Below, in pieces: positions 13,140 through 24,989 of a stretch of DNA of 64,000 nt. Source of the DNA: Blasia pusilla. Lineage: Eukaryota > Marchantiophyta > Marchantiopsida > Blasiales. Where the stretch lies: assembly GCA_050084515.1 (NCBI GenBank), contig CM114271.1, forward strand, positions 13,082,001 through 13,146,000. The letters are read 5' to 3'. Made by a program: the position numbers and the translations under genes. Positions within the stretch are counted from its first letter, which is position 1. Each line of letters starts with the position of its first letter. The notes beneath the pieces are model-generated. The model was given only the letters and a program-made list of their open reading frames with translations, made no database searches and was not told the DNA's origin.

Positions 13140-14000
13140 AGAGGTCAATGAAACTGGTTTACTATAGCTGTAATAATTCTCATGAACTTAAGTTCAAATT
13201 CCCCGTATAGTTGGATCGCATAGACTATGAACATATTTGTGGCAGCAAAAGCTTGTTGTATCTACGCTAGGTCACAAAGACTCCAAATGATCTCCAATTT
13301 TTCTCCGCTTAAAATTTTTGAGCACAGTGATGCCTGATGTTCTCGCAACGTTGGAGGTAGACTTAAGATCGGATCCCACGCAAAATATTCAGAATGTTAT
13401 GGATGAAAAACAACCATCCAAATAAGACATCACTGAGATTTGCGCCACATGAAAGTAGGGAGCATTTTTTTGCGACTCTATTGTGTGGCATTTGAGCTAC
13501 AAGGTAATTGAGTATCTACATAGACACAAAAATAGCTACCGATCAGGGAAGGGAGAAGACTTGCTCCTTAGTTGGAGATGAAAAGAAACTGTTAGAAAGA
13601 CTTTTGTAACTACACTAACTATAAGAAGGTTGTGTTGGCCTCGATGAACTTAAGTTCTAATTCAATTCCTCTTATAATCGGGTCACATAAGCAATGAATA
13701 TTTACATAGTGATGAAATCTTGTTGCATATGAAATATGTCCAATAATGTCCATCATTTCTGCATTTTTTTAGCACAGTAATGTCGAGTGTTCTTGCAAGG
13801 CAGAAGGTTGACTTAGTTGGAGAGGAAAAGTCATTGTTACAAAGACACTAAATTTGTGTGTATCCATCCCTGTTGGCTTCGGTGAACTCAAGTTCCAATT
13901 CAATCCTCGCGATGCTAGAGGTAGACTTAGTTGGAGAGGAGAACAAATTTTAGGGCATACGACAACGTCACGATCTCGTGAGCTTCCATCGATGGGATTG
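13140..14000. repeat. Degenerate repeats sharing a 'tgaacttaagttc' core
   Basis: Related blocks occur at about 13179-13390, 13645-13830 and 13885-13945. Each begins with tgaact(t/c)aagttc(a/c/t)aattc. At least two continue to a motif like agcacagt(g/a)atg followed by tgttct(c/t)gcaa and a GTAGACTTA/GTTGACTTA stretch. The copies are diverged and interrupted. This looks like a local, old duplication inside a retroelement remnant rather than a simple tandem satellite. Confidence 0.55.
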
Positions 14001-14519
14001 GCTTTAACTAGTACGTCATAAAATAGCAATTTGATCCAAATGGGAACTACAGTTGCAATTTTTGGGCTTACGCAATTTTGTGGAAATCAATTGCGTCAAA
14101 CTTGTTTAATACATGTAAAAGTAATAAGAAATTATTAGGCTTGCACCAAGTCCTTAGTTTTTTTCCATACTCACAAGAGCCCTATTATGAAACTACCCAT
14201 TTTGTCATAGATAATGCAGATATAAAACCTTGGATTAAGCATAGATTCAACATGCCAAGTATAATATTGGCTCCTCTAAGGCCTTTAAAGAGCAGCGTGT
14301 TCTTTTTCCCTTTCTCTCACTAGTGCCTTCTTATTTTTGCTTAACACATTATTTCCAAGGGATTTCAATATTTATTACTTTGTCTTTAAAACTCATTTTT
14401 CTAAGTCCTTGAATTTTCCTCCACCCTACCATACACACCACGCTACCTTCAAATTGCATTATTGTAGCTTCACCCATCTAAAATAAATGATGATTGAATC
14501 ATTGAGTAGAGAGTTTCTT

Positions 14520-14880
14520 CCCTAAAATGATCTAACCCAGTAATTCTCTCGAGCACAGAAAACACCTTCCCCTGGCATATGCTGGCAACAAAATTTGTGG
14601 CAAAAATTCTTCTTGGTTCAACACTCCCCCAATCGCAAAATTAGACGCATCGGTCCAAACTTTGAATGGGACCCAATTTATTGAAACTTGAATACAAGAG
14701 ATTAGCTAACCTAAAAATGTAGTTGCTCAAACACCATTGCTTTCTATGTCAAGTCATGGAGCACTCTAGAAATCTTGGGAAAATCGTAGATGTATCTTCT
14801 ATAGAAGGTTACAAACCCAACAAATGACCTTGTCTTGATCAAATTCCTCGATGTCGGCCACAACTTGATATCCTCAAGCG
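14520..14880 (-). pseudogene. Ty3/gypsy reverse transcriptase/RNase H fragment
   Basis: On the minus strand, reading from about 14880 down, the translation resembles the end of the gypsy RT domain: SFVGFVTFYRRYI, matching the family pattern of a (S/R)FLG..(S/N)FYRRF segment. It then runs into the RNase H start DASNFAIGGVLNQE, which is recognisable despite several frameshifts and stop codons. No LTRs, integrase or gag could be linked to it. It is a decayed fragment of a second gypsy element, not part of the one at 37934-45280. Confidence 0.7.
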
Positions 14881-16340
14881 TGTTTTGGTTATTTGTCTTT
14901 TGTGATCAATGTGTGTCTTAAGAATTCCACTCCCCTTCTCCTTTTAAAGATTCAACACTTTTTCAATTTTTTTCCTTCTAAATCTTTCCCTTATTGAATA
15001 GTTACTATTTTCTACCTCCCTCTCCCTTTAATATAATCTATCTTATCCTTCTCTTTCAAAAAAATCGAAAAAAATTAAACCCTTTCTTTCTTCATCATGA
15101 TAAATTTCTAGAAGCGGCATGAAAAAGAGAGTTGAACAATGAGAATTAATGCTAACGCCAAAAATAATATAAATTCATTTGTTTTCCTTCCTTGTTGTGA
15201 ACTCTTTTTTAATATGTTAAACTAGTAAGACTATTGATTGGTGCACCAAAGTAAAATCAACTTTACAAACATGTGGCATGGAAAGCGGGTTCCACACTTG
15301 ATCGAACTGAAAATGAAGTTATTTTCTATCTTCAATACTAATATAGATTAATGTCTCATGTTTCATTAGGAGGATAATTGTTTTAATAAATTAAAATAAT
15401 CAGAGTAAATATCTACCATCTAGGTTTTAAATAACCGTTAATTTGGTGCCCTTACTATGCATTGGGTTAGAGGGATGGAAAAAAAAAAGTAGCCAAGAGA
15501 CTTATAAATATAAAATGGAAAAATGGAAAAAAAAATGGTTGGCCATTTCCAATGAAATATTTACTATCACGAAAATATAATTTGATATTTTTTCCTAATT
15601 GGATATTTTTGGATAACTAAAAATAGAAATAAGACCTGAAAATTTTTATGGTTGGATATTTATGGCAAGTAAAATCATTGAAGAACTACCATTTGAACGC
15701 TTTGGGTACCTCTCGTAATTATTGAGAGTCGAAAATGATAACTGAAAGCTCCTTTCTTTGAAAAAAAAAACACTTCCCTATCCTTCCTTTGGAAATAAAT
15801 TTCCATGTCCTTACCCTTTAGATTTGGAGGAAAACTTTTTCCCTTTCCAACTCTTTTACTAAAAAATTCTCGTTATTCAAATAAAAATCATCCCACCATT
15901 ATCTTATTTCCCGTCCTCATCTATGATCCAATATTCCAAAAAAAATTGATAGCTTTTCCTTCCTTGCCACTTGAAAAGAAATTATAATCATAAGATGGGA
16001 AAATAATAAAGAGAGGCGAAAAAAAATTAAATCAAAAAATATGTCTTGTTAGTAGTAAAATTAAATGGAAGAACTGAATATCCTCAGGAAAAAATAATGT
16101 TAGAACCAAGCGTCGACCCATTTTTATGAATTCTCTCTTCAACTTCTCGGTCTAACATAAAAAAATGTTTTGCCGAAATTGCGTAAACGAGGTCTACTCA
16201 CACATAGAATTTTAGATTATTATTGGAGAACCCTACTTGACTTTAAAAAAATTCTTCATAAACACATGTCCCTTTCAACTCAAATTACTCGTTCTCTTAA
16301 CCAAGAGAAATTGATTTTAAAATATTTTTCAATTACATAC
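14881..16340. other. AT-rich intergenic DNA without recognised genes
   Basis: The stretch is dominated by A and T runs with no open frame that looks coding. A sequence TACTAATATAGATT near 15337-15350 resembles the reversed 5' end of the local Helitron family, but no matching 3' end was found. Confidence 0.4.
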
Positions 16341-16513
16341 TAATGTAGAGCGTGTGTCATGCACGAGAGTGAAAGGACTAACCATGCTGCACACAAATTC
16401 AAATTTTCCTTATCGTTGCATGTAATATGGGAAATATTTTCCTGCTAATGAATTGCCACATGTCAAGCAGACATGTGTTTTCACATCAAGAAGGCTCTCT
16501 CGTTATTATAAAT
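16341..16513 (-). mobile_element. Degenerate short non-autonomous Helitron
   Basis: The sequence aligns by eye with the two tandem elements at 56809-57236. It has a CTAATGTAG-type left end, a GTGTCATGCAC hairpin-like segment, the internal GGGAAATATTTTCCTG motif, then TTGCCACATGTCAAG and AAGAAGGCTCTCTCGTTATTAT at the other end. The last block corresponds to the reversed 5' end TCTATATTAT...GGGAGAG. It is more diverged than the other copies and codes for nothing. Confidence 0.6.
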
Positions 16514-17614
16514 TAATCATTCATCATTAATAGAAACAAATGACAGATGATTCAAAATTAATCCCAAGTATCACATGTGACACCTATACAACTTTTTGAC
16601 ACCTTGTATGATTGAAATGACTATTCTTATGGATTTTATATGTTGCTATTAATCTTACTCTTAAACTCTTTTTTTCCACTCTTCATTCATGATCCGCTTT
16701 TCCATTTTGTAAAACGAAAAGAAAATTCCAATCTTTCTTGTTCAATCTATTTTTTTTTATGAAAAATATTATGCATTTTCCCATAGTAATGAAAAAGGAT
16801 ATTCAAAAAAAATCATAACAATGTAGATATTTAATGCAAATTAAATAAATAAATTCTCATCTTTGTGTATTTCCCTTATTTTTCAATTGCGCATTTCCCC
16901 ATGGGATGCCCCACTCCAACCATTTTATTATAAGAAATATTTTCACGGCTTCACCTTTTTCCCTAAATCCTCTTTTCATCCTTGAGATAATTTATACTTT
17001 TAGTGTAAGATGAGGACTTACTATGTGTGGAAAGAAAAAAAAGGTGATGTCTATGAGAAATGAAGTTCTCTTTTTAAAATAAATTGCATTCGTCTTTGCC
17101 GTATGCACATGGGAAAATTTTGCACCTCTTTTCAAATTTGCATTTTTTTAGCAAATGCATGTAGTGTCTTCATGGGCGGCTCAAAGACAACCACGTTCAT
17201 TCACATAAATGTTTGTGTCTTACATGTGTCATTCTTTGAATAATTTTGGTCTTGTTCACAGAGGTGTGTGATAGTCACTGCATTAACTTTGGTATAATTG
17301 AGGTGCCTCGGATTGCTAATTTGGGGCACAAGTTAGAGTCAAGGAAATTGCAACTGCGAGTGGAGCTGAACCGAGAGTCTGCCACCAGAGGGGACGCTGG
17401 AACAAAGGCAACAATACTGAGGGGACATTGGCGTCATGGCAATGACACTACGAGGTGATTCTTTTACCAAGAGCTTGCGTTACAATCTGCTTGCTTGGAT
17501 TTCATGGTGTTGCCCGAAAGGCATCTTCGAGCTTGAAGCCGAATGTTGGTTTCAGTAATGGGTAGAGATTTTGGATAATTTCTACCCATAATTCTCTTTT
17601 TGTTTGTGATGAGG
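16514..17614. other. AT-rich intergenic DNA
   Basis: Mostly A/T-rich sequence with short open frames only. The 70-codon frame at 17246-17458 (+) has balanced composition, but I do not recognise it and it lacks neighbours or splice context that would support a gene. Confidence 0.35.
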
Positions 17615-17655
17615 TGAACTATTCGTTTCAATGCTATAGCGAAACGAATAGTTCA
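17615..17655. repeat. Perfect 15-bp inverted repeat (hairpin)
   Basis: TGAACTATTCGTTTC at 17615-17629 is followed by an 11-nt spacer and its exact reverse complement at 17641-17655. No flanking T-run argues for a Pol III terminator. The role is unknown; it could be the relic of a small foldback element. Confidence 0.8.
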
Positions 17656-20021
17656 TGAATAATGGATTGGATCATTATTTCGTTGTTGCGAGAGCTCTTC
17701 TTCCACTGCCATTCATTTTACTAAGTCTATACCGGACTTGGCCTCCCGCTCCCAACTTGTAAGAGTCTTTGAAAGTAGCCTTTTTCAAAATTTCACCCCA
17801 GATTTTGCTATTCTCAGAGAGAGGTTGAGTTGATTTGTAGCCCCCGTATTTTTTGGATCCCTTGCATGGCTGGCCTTCTCATCACGCGTTCACCTTTAAC
17901 TACTATAAACCATAATCCAAGGACCACTTTTTCATTTGCGACAAGCACATTTTCGTAGACGTAGTGTGCACGGTGATTATTCACTCTACAACCAATTTTC
18001 AATGGAGTCGTCCGATTTTTCTACAAAATCAATTCATATTTTATTCTCTCTCGGGTAGGGGTGAGTCATTTGTGCTCCGGGCAGGGACAACGACCACCCC
18101 AAACGTACTACCTCCTTGTGAGGATCTTATGAGAGAGATTGCATTCAGTAGGTAGTGTTTGGCGTAGTCTTGCAAGCATATCCCTGGCTGGAGAGTCGTA
18201 AACATTTGGGTGGATCTTAGGATGGAGAGAAATGGACTCACCCGCTGCTCGGATCCTCGGATCTTTGCCACCGATCTTCACTAAATGTCATTCCAATGCC
18301 ATCAAGCAGCATTGTGTTGCCTCCATTATGAAAGCAATTGTACCATTAATCAAGCAGAGACGAGAGGCGAGCAAGCCACTATCAACAACTTGCGCAGCAA
18401 AATCACAACCACACCAACGTTTTCCCTCTCGCTCCATGGCCTTCCTCTGATTGCGTTGCAAACTGTCATGCAATCTCACATCACTACAGCGTAAAGTTGC
18501 TGCATGTCACAATACTCGCCAAATTACGGATGGATTCTTGCATTTCTAGCAAGAGTTTCTCAAATGACTCTCTAGATCCAACATGAGTTGAGTTGGGGCA
18601 TACGTTGTCAGGGGCAGTTTCATTTGCGTTGAGCATTGCTTGCCATTTATGTTGGATGATATTTTCCAATCTTTGGCTCGTACATTCAACAGTGTGTCGG
18701 ATCTGCACACTACATGCCCAAATTTCTCTTCCAGATTTCAGGCCTCGACTTCCACACCCACCGGATTCGAATCACCAGATATATCGAAATCAACCAGAGA
18801 CTCTTTGTTTTATTTGAGGAATTTGGCACATAATTCATTCCCGGTACACATCGTACCAACGATAGAAAAAATGACTCATTTCCGAGGCAAATTATCGAAT
18901 TCCGATGTTGCAATCCTCATGTGATTTTTCATCCGGAACACACAACCTGACTAACCACACTCACTTACAAAGGTGATGAACTTGTTCATCCCTAACACTA
19001 ATTGACACTAGAATCAATCTTCATGAAATTCATCTCCCATTGCAAACGACTGAAAGATTCGGATAGATTTGGGCTTCAAATATGTCGAGAACTTTGCATT
19101 TCAAGGAACTTACGTTTGTCTTGTAAACCTTCGTAGTGACACTTGGCTGACACTCACCGTTCACTGCTTAGCACGATGAAATCACATTTTGCTTGGAACT
19201 TGAGCATTAATCTCCACTGTACAATCTACTTGCATTTGACAGCCACAATTGGAGATGGTTCTGAGCGAACGTCCAATAACACTTTTTTTGGAACAAGTCA
19301 CTCAAGAAGCTAGTCGCCAGATTCCACTAGGTGATATGCATATTCTGCGTTCCTTCCATCAATCCAGAGAGTGCACATGTAGGTGGGATCCAACTCTCAA
19401 TTTCTTCTTCCCGCCCTGTAGTCTTCCTTCTCACTTCGCATTCGTGTCCACTGCGCATTCCTATCTGCTTATGAAAGTGTGTGTCCACCCTTCATTACAT
19501 AACAGTAGCTCCAAAAATACCTCCAAAAATACGGAAACAAATTCCTGCCATCTGTCCCCAATGCGGATAGAATCAAGTTCTCAAGTCCCACACTTACATG
19601 TTTTCGCTTCACGCCCTAAAAAAAATACTGGACTAAAATTTATGCCTTAGCATAAATCGAGTAGTATTACTAGTTCCTATATAATTAAGTTTAAAACGTC
19701 CTTATTTTGAACCATCCCATGACCCATTATAGGAAAGGTCAATGGTCACATCACCCTGGTCCAATCCGATTAAAAATTTCAATTGAATACATGAAAAACT
19801 GAATATTCAGATGATAAGTTCAAAATTAATTTTGAAACCGATGAATTATGGTAATAGAGTCATTAGGTTGAAAGAGTAACCTGTCCATCCCTCTACCCTC
19901 AAGAATTACGGCGGCAGGACTTGATGAGGCAAGTTAGTTACTCATGATGTAAGATACGTCATAAGCTGCAATTTGGGCTGCCTTCCTCAGTTGAATGTCT
20001 TTTGAGTGTATTCCTTTATAA
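17656..20021. other. Intergenic DNA with balanced composition, no recognised gene
   Basis: The region from about 17800 to 19650 is less AT-rich than its surroundings and has several overlapping open frames of 60-133 codons on both strands (the longest at 19249-19650, +). None shows a domain I recognise, and frames on the two strands overlap, so I do not call a gene. It may be a decayed gene or retroelement. Confidence 0.3.
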
Positions 20022-20124
20022 CTAGACAGTGCCCGTGCTCCCGGGTGAAATATAGGAACTAAAATTAACCCAAATAGGACACTTTTTGGACTCTTATATT
20101 CGCCCTCTCTAATAATAATATAGA
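20022..20124 (-). mobile_element. 103-bp miniature Helitron
   Basis: Read on the minus strand, the element starts TCTATATTATTATTAGAGAG and ends CACGGGCACTGTCTAG. This gives a 5' TC and a 3' CTRR (CTAG), with a GC-rich CCCG...CGGG stem just upstream of the end. The flanking bases are A at the 5' side and T at the 3' side, as expected for Helitron insertion between A and T. It lies about 850 bp beyond the stop codon of the VTI1-like gene and has no coding capacity. Confidence 0.7.
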
Positions 20125-20970
20125 TGTGTAAAAGGACTGGCACTTCAACCTCCATGAAAAGCATGTCATTCTACATTTTGTCTTTCTTTCCAACGGTGGT
20201 GCACTCCTTCTGCAATTTTACCCTACCCTCCACAACTAGGATTTGTAACAGTCTGAGGTCTGCACTCATAGCAGAGGGGGGCAAAGGTGAACTAAACTGG
20301 ACGGCACTCCATTTTCATGGGCATTCCGTTCAGTGCATTAGAGAACGAGTAAGGATAAGAAACTCCATCCCTAAACTCTCATGCACCAAGGCAAAGTCCC
20401 AAGTAGCATCAAATTCCTGCTGTGATGGATACTAAACTTCACCTATGGTTACACAAACTACAATTCAACATGTAATTTCTATCCTGGGTATGCAACTCCA
20501 TCCAAGGAGATATACTCTGTAGTGCCATGGTAAAACCCAATATTGCACTCACATTATTGCTGTTGGCAATCACGAGCATGGACAACTGTACCTGATTGAA
20601 AAATGCACCCTGGCTCATTACGGGTGAATGGAGTGAACAATCATGAATGACATTTCCACAATGCTCCCATGAATCTCTCCGTATCAACTACAAATTTACA
20701 TGCCCAGCTGGTCAACAAAGCAATCACCTCATTGCCATTGTTGAAAGTGCTTACTGCGCCTTACCTATAATTTATAAAACACAAACTTGGACAATACTAT
20801 GCAAGTGGATGCATGGTTTGTCACAAGTGGAAACACCCTATCAAAGAATCAAGTCATGGAGCTCCCTCGCGTGGGCAGAGGACCAGGGAAAAAGCCCGCA
20901 AGAAACAAACCCTAACCAATTCCAGTACTGTTTAGATTTAAGTATCTGCGTGACCGGATTTATGGCCATT
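20125..20970. other. Downstream region and probable 3' UTR of the SNARE gene
   Basis: On the minus strand this lies just after the VTI1-like stop codon at 20971. The open frames present are short and on both strands. The proximal part is probably 3' UTR; no polyadenylation signal was assigned with confidence. Confidence 0.4.
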
Positions 20971-23831
20971 CTATCTACTGTGACTGTTGAATTTTATGTA
21001 CGCAACTAAGAATATTGCGAAGATAAGCACAGCAATTATACCCCCCATGATCCACTTGTTCCGACTCATTCTGCGGCCCATTGAATTAAGGATTCGCCTG
21101 CTCTTCCCAATGTTGTCATCAACTCCATGCAACTGCATACGGCAGTATATGGTCAGCTCCAATACCAGAAAACAAAATTCACTGTTAAAGCAGCATGACA
21201 GACTTGATCCTAGAAGTTCCAAAACCCCCCTAAGCTCTTGAGGATCCGCTGGCCAATCCCAATGTTGTCATCAACTCCAAGCAACTGCATCAGACATACA
21301 CATCAGTTCTCACACACCAGTAGTACAGATGGGGTGAATACTCCATGCTTTCAAAATAAGGAACAATCAACACAATGTTCACACGATATGGGATGTGACT
21401 GGCTTCATGGCTGTCACAAGATAAAGATCAGTAAAAATAACAACTCAGATCTAAACGTCTTGAAAGATTGGCAGGCAGTAGTCTTCATGCCACCTAAGCC
21501 AACATGAAACTAAAGTGGCATGTATTGAATACTAAACTCAGACAGGGAAGTTGTATTTTCGACATGGTGCACAACTTGAGGGCATACCAAGAGGTCAATA
21601 CCTCAGCACCCAGGTTCATAAATTCTCATCAAATAATCCCGCAAAGCATTTTTTTTTTCAGTGGGGAGGTAGTCTGTGAGTGGTACATAAACAGACCACA
21701 TACTGTGCATAATGAAAAGAGTATACCCTGATGGGAGGAACCACCCCAACTCGACTAAAATTTAAGGGTAAACCTGCACCACCTCCATTGCATGAAGTCA
21801 TAGATGGTGAAAGAGTGCTATAACCAGAGTTTGATGACAGTACTGACATTTTTTCTAATCCCGATCAGGACTTGCAGTTTTGTTCGGAGAACACTATTTC
21901 TTAAGCTCAACCACCTATTTCACAGATGTCCCTGTTTTGAGATATCTACCGGAATGGAGGCTCCCATGCACTATTACCGCAGATTTGAAGTACAATCCAA
22001 GGTACTGTTAAAGAATACTCTCTCAATAATTTCTAAAATGAAGAAAACCACAAGTCATGCATTGTTTCAAAATTTCCAACCACCCACGCATGGCAGTAGC
22101 CTTGCCCTTCATTCCAAGAGGTAGAATATGATCTACCTCATGTCAGAAGAACACCACAGATGCAAGAAACTTTAGGAGGACCACTAGAGACATGTCACGC
22201 TTGCTGAAGAACCACAGTCCAGATAAAAAAAAAATTCGAGAAACTTCCTCTTTACCAGATCCACTGAAACATTGCATTGGCACTCCCCATCCGCAAGGCA
22301 AGAATTTCAACAAGAAGAACCCAAAAAAAACGGATGTCAGAATTACTCATACTTATACCCCTGATTTCAGCCAATGCCCATTTGCTAGTGTAAAGTACTA
22401 CGGTGCTCTAATTTGCATTAGGAACTCTGATAAATTGACATACCGTATCTCGTGCGTGCAGAAGAGTTTGTCGTTGCTGATGTAGATCCTGCAGAATAGA
22501 TACACCAAGCTCTTCTGTTTCTAGCAATGTCCTCTTGCTATCTTTCACTCTCTCTCCAGTCTGGCTCAACTTTTCAGTTGACATTATCAGTCTTGCTCTT
22601 TGATCTGCAGAAGTCTGCACAGTGATTACCAAGGAAATGCAACACCTGTGATTAGATATAGACACGAGACTGGGTCAAACTTTGAAAGTAATTGTCAATG
22701 CTGTCATCAGACTGGTGAAGACAACTCACTTCACTCCCCAGCTCCTCACATAATGAACTCTCCGACATATTCCTTATATGAGTTTAAGAACTGCACGCCC
22801 TGGATCAAGAAAGTAAGTCATTCATTACCAAACCAGATTCTGCCATTCCTCCCTCCATCAGCTCATCCCTAGCAGCAAGGGAATCATTTGTTGACGCTGA
22901 CTTCTTCACCTCCCGCTTCAGATTATTCAAGTCTGACTTGTATTCTCGCAACTTGGCGAGCAGTGTGGCTTTTTGAGTAGGAGGTAAACTTCGAGCCTCC
23001 AGATCCATCCTTCGTATCTGCGAATACACAGTTACAGCTGGAGGTGTCAGAAATAAGTTTCCAGTAATGGAAACATGCAAACTTAAGTTTCTAGGGTTGA
23101 AAAACTGGAAAAAATCGAACCGCACTGCAAAACTACCTCAGCAATGAACAGTCCCAGCAGGATATAGAGTCAGGGATCTCATTCGAACATAAGGAATAAA
23201 CAAGATGCCATCGACTCTGTGTTAGTACACATTGGACCATTCACTCTTCTAACGAATCTCCACCCTCGCTGACGGAGATCACCCTCGTGATTAAAAACAT
23301 CATGTCCGAATAGTGGTCTCAAGACATTTATGTACGAACATGTTTCCAAGAAATGAAATCATTTGAAAGACGGGGAAAGAAGAGAAGGTTCACAGCCTGT
23401 ACTAATCGTACCAAAGACTCCGCTTCATCCAGTCCGGTCTTGAGCTCTGCAAGCTTCTGCTTCTTCTCTTCTGTGGAATTTCACGAGGTATAGTTGGAAA
23501 AGAATCAAACTCGGCACTTGATCCGACATTCTTGAATTGAAAGGAATTCTTAACGATGTATCCAACTCATCTGGAACTACAAAATCAACGAAGCATGAAG
23601 CCTACATAACTTCGTCAAACCCTAAGCATACTGGGCATTCGAATGACGTACAGGTTCATAGCAGGCGTTTTGGACGACTCAAAGACAGTTATACAACAGT
23701 GAGAAAAATTTGCGAAAAGAAGAGAACAGTCGCATACCTCCATTAAGGAGCCCAATAGATGTACATTTGCGGGACAGATTCGACGAAAGCTCACAGTACT
23801 GCCGTTCATAGCCCTCAAATATATCACTCAT
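20971..23831 (-). CDS. VTI1: VTI1-type Qb-SNARE (vesicle transport v-SNARE)
   Basis: This is a Qb-SNARE for fusion at the trans-Golgi, prevacuolar and vacuolar membranes (known role of plant VTI1 proteins). Exons on the minus strand are 23831-23738, 23470-23412, 23017-22834, 22604-22444 and 21132-20971. All introns are GT-AG and in phase, giving 219 aa, close to the ~220 aa usual for plant VTI1. The start is MSDIFEGYERQYCELSSNLS. MDLEARSLPPTQKATLLAK and REYKSDLNNLKREVKK form the N-terminal helical region. The SNARE motif runs from DQRARLIMSTEKL through ETEELGVSILQDLHQQRQ to HGVDDNIGKSRRIL, and includes the layer-forming Gln region. RRMSRNKWIMGGIIAVLIFAIF begins the C-terminal membrane anchor. 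No lesions were seen. The 1.3-kb intron before the last exon contains a second, partial copy of that exon. Confidence 0.93.
21210..21292 (-). repeat. Partial duplicate of the last VTI1 exon inside the preceding intron
   Basis: About 60 bases (21234-21292) closely match the start of the final exon (21080-21140), including the splice acceptor ATGCAG and the codons for GVDDNIG. Read in the phase of the true exon, starting at 21284, it encodes LLGVDDNIGIGQRILKSL, then six further codons and a TAG at 21212-21210. If used instead of the true exon it would give a SNARE without a membrane anchor. It may equally be an inert relic. Confidence 0.75.
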
Positions 23832-24824
23832 GCTTGAAGGCTTAATGAGAAGAGACTGGAAAATACGGGACGAACAAAGACAATACGAGAGGAAGCGAGC
23901 ACGTCCTCCTTTTCAGCCTAAGCGTCGCGGTTGGATAAAACAAGACGATCGACGGCTTGTACGGGAAAAATCTCCTTTCCACCACACTCGTGTAAGATCT
24001 GTTGAACAATCAGAGCGAGGACAACAGGAAGCTTTGGGCGAAAGACTAAAGCTTCCCAAGTGCATCAACGAGGTCCGCGAAACTTTCTCTCAATGTGTGA
24101 CCAGAACACGAGAAGCAAATAGAAGGGATGAACGAACCGATCATTTACTCAATTCACAACTCAGCGTCGCATGCATGACCGGAGCCACTTCCCCGACAAG
24201 AAGAGCCCAATCCGAGGGTTTCGAACCTCTTCCACGACGCTGGACTGCTCGGGGAAGCTCGAATGATCGGGAAAGTCAGTTCTGGGCAGAAGCGACGTGA
24301 TAAGAGGTGGAATGATCTGTACAAAGATGAGAGCCCGCAGAGAAACTGGAAGACACAAGCCGGGGCTCTGGAGATAGCGTTGGCGCAAAGGAAAGAGCAA
24401 GTTCAACACCCCCGTGCGCTGCATGAAAGAAGAACAGAAGCTTTCCGAAAGGAGTATCGTGAACCCGCGGAATAATACTGGGCTGGGCTAATACACAATC
24501 CATCATATCTACAGAACCCGCGATCTTTCTAGTTCCTGTGAGAAAGAAAAATGTACTGCACAACAGCACCACAGAAAACGCTCTCGGGTTTGGGTGGAGA
24601 AGACGAAAGCAAACCAGCGGCAGGCCGAAAACAAATAGCGGGCCGGGCGTTTCACGATCAGGCGAGGCGAGCGACTGACCGCGAATTGGGTACAACAACG
24701 TGTCGGCGCCGATGATCCAAAACCCGCCACTGATTGTTCGCTTTTGCATACATTCTAGTTTTCACTCGGCTTTGAGAGGAAGAAAGCTATGCTAATACTG
24801 GAATTCATATTTTATTAGTAAGGT
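23832..24824. other. Upstream region of the VTI1-like gene
   Basis: Balanced to GC-moderate sequence that continues the transcribed side of the SNARE gene (promoter and 5' UTR on the minus strand) up to the Helitron boundary at 24825. Open frames of up to 157 codons occur on both strands but overlap each other and show no domain. I do not call a separate gene. Confidence 0.4.
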
Positions 24825-24989
24825 GCCCGTGTAGTAAACAGTAAAGGGAAGATTTATTTTATCAAATTTATTTCATTTCAATATTTTTTTATGTCTTGTA
24901 TATTTTATATTTAATGTGTAGTCGCCTTTCTTATTTGAAAGGTCATCTTTTTCATTGTTATGTGGATGGAACTTTTGTCTCCTACTCTA

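Noticed and set aside
19249-19650. 133-codon frame on the plus strand
   Set aside because: No domain, overlaps noncoding DNA with many frames on both strands, and lacks any gene structure around it.
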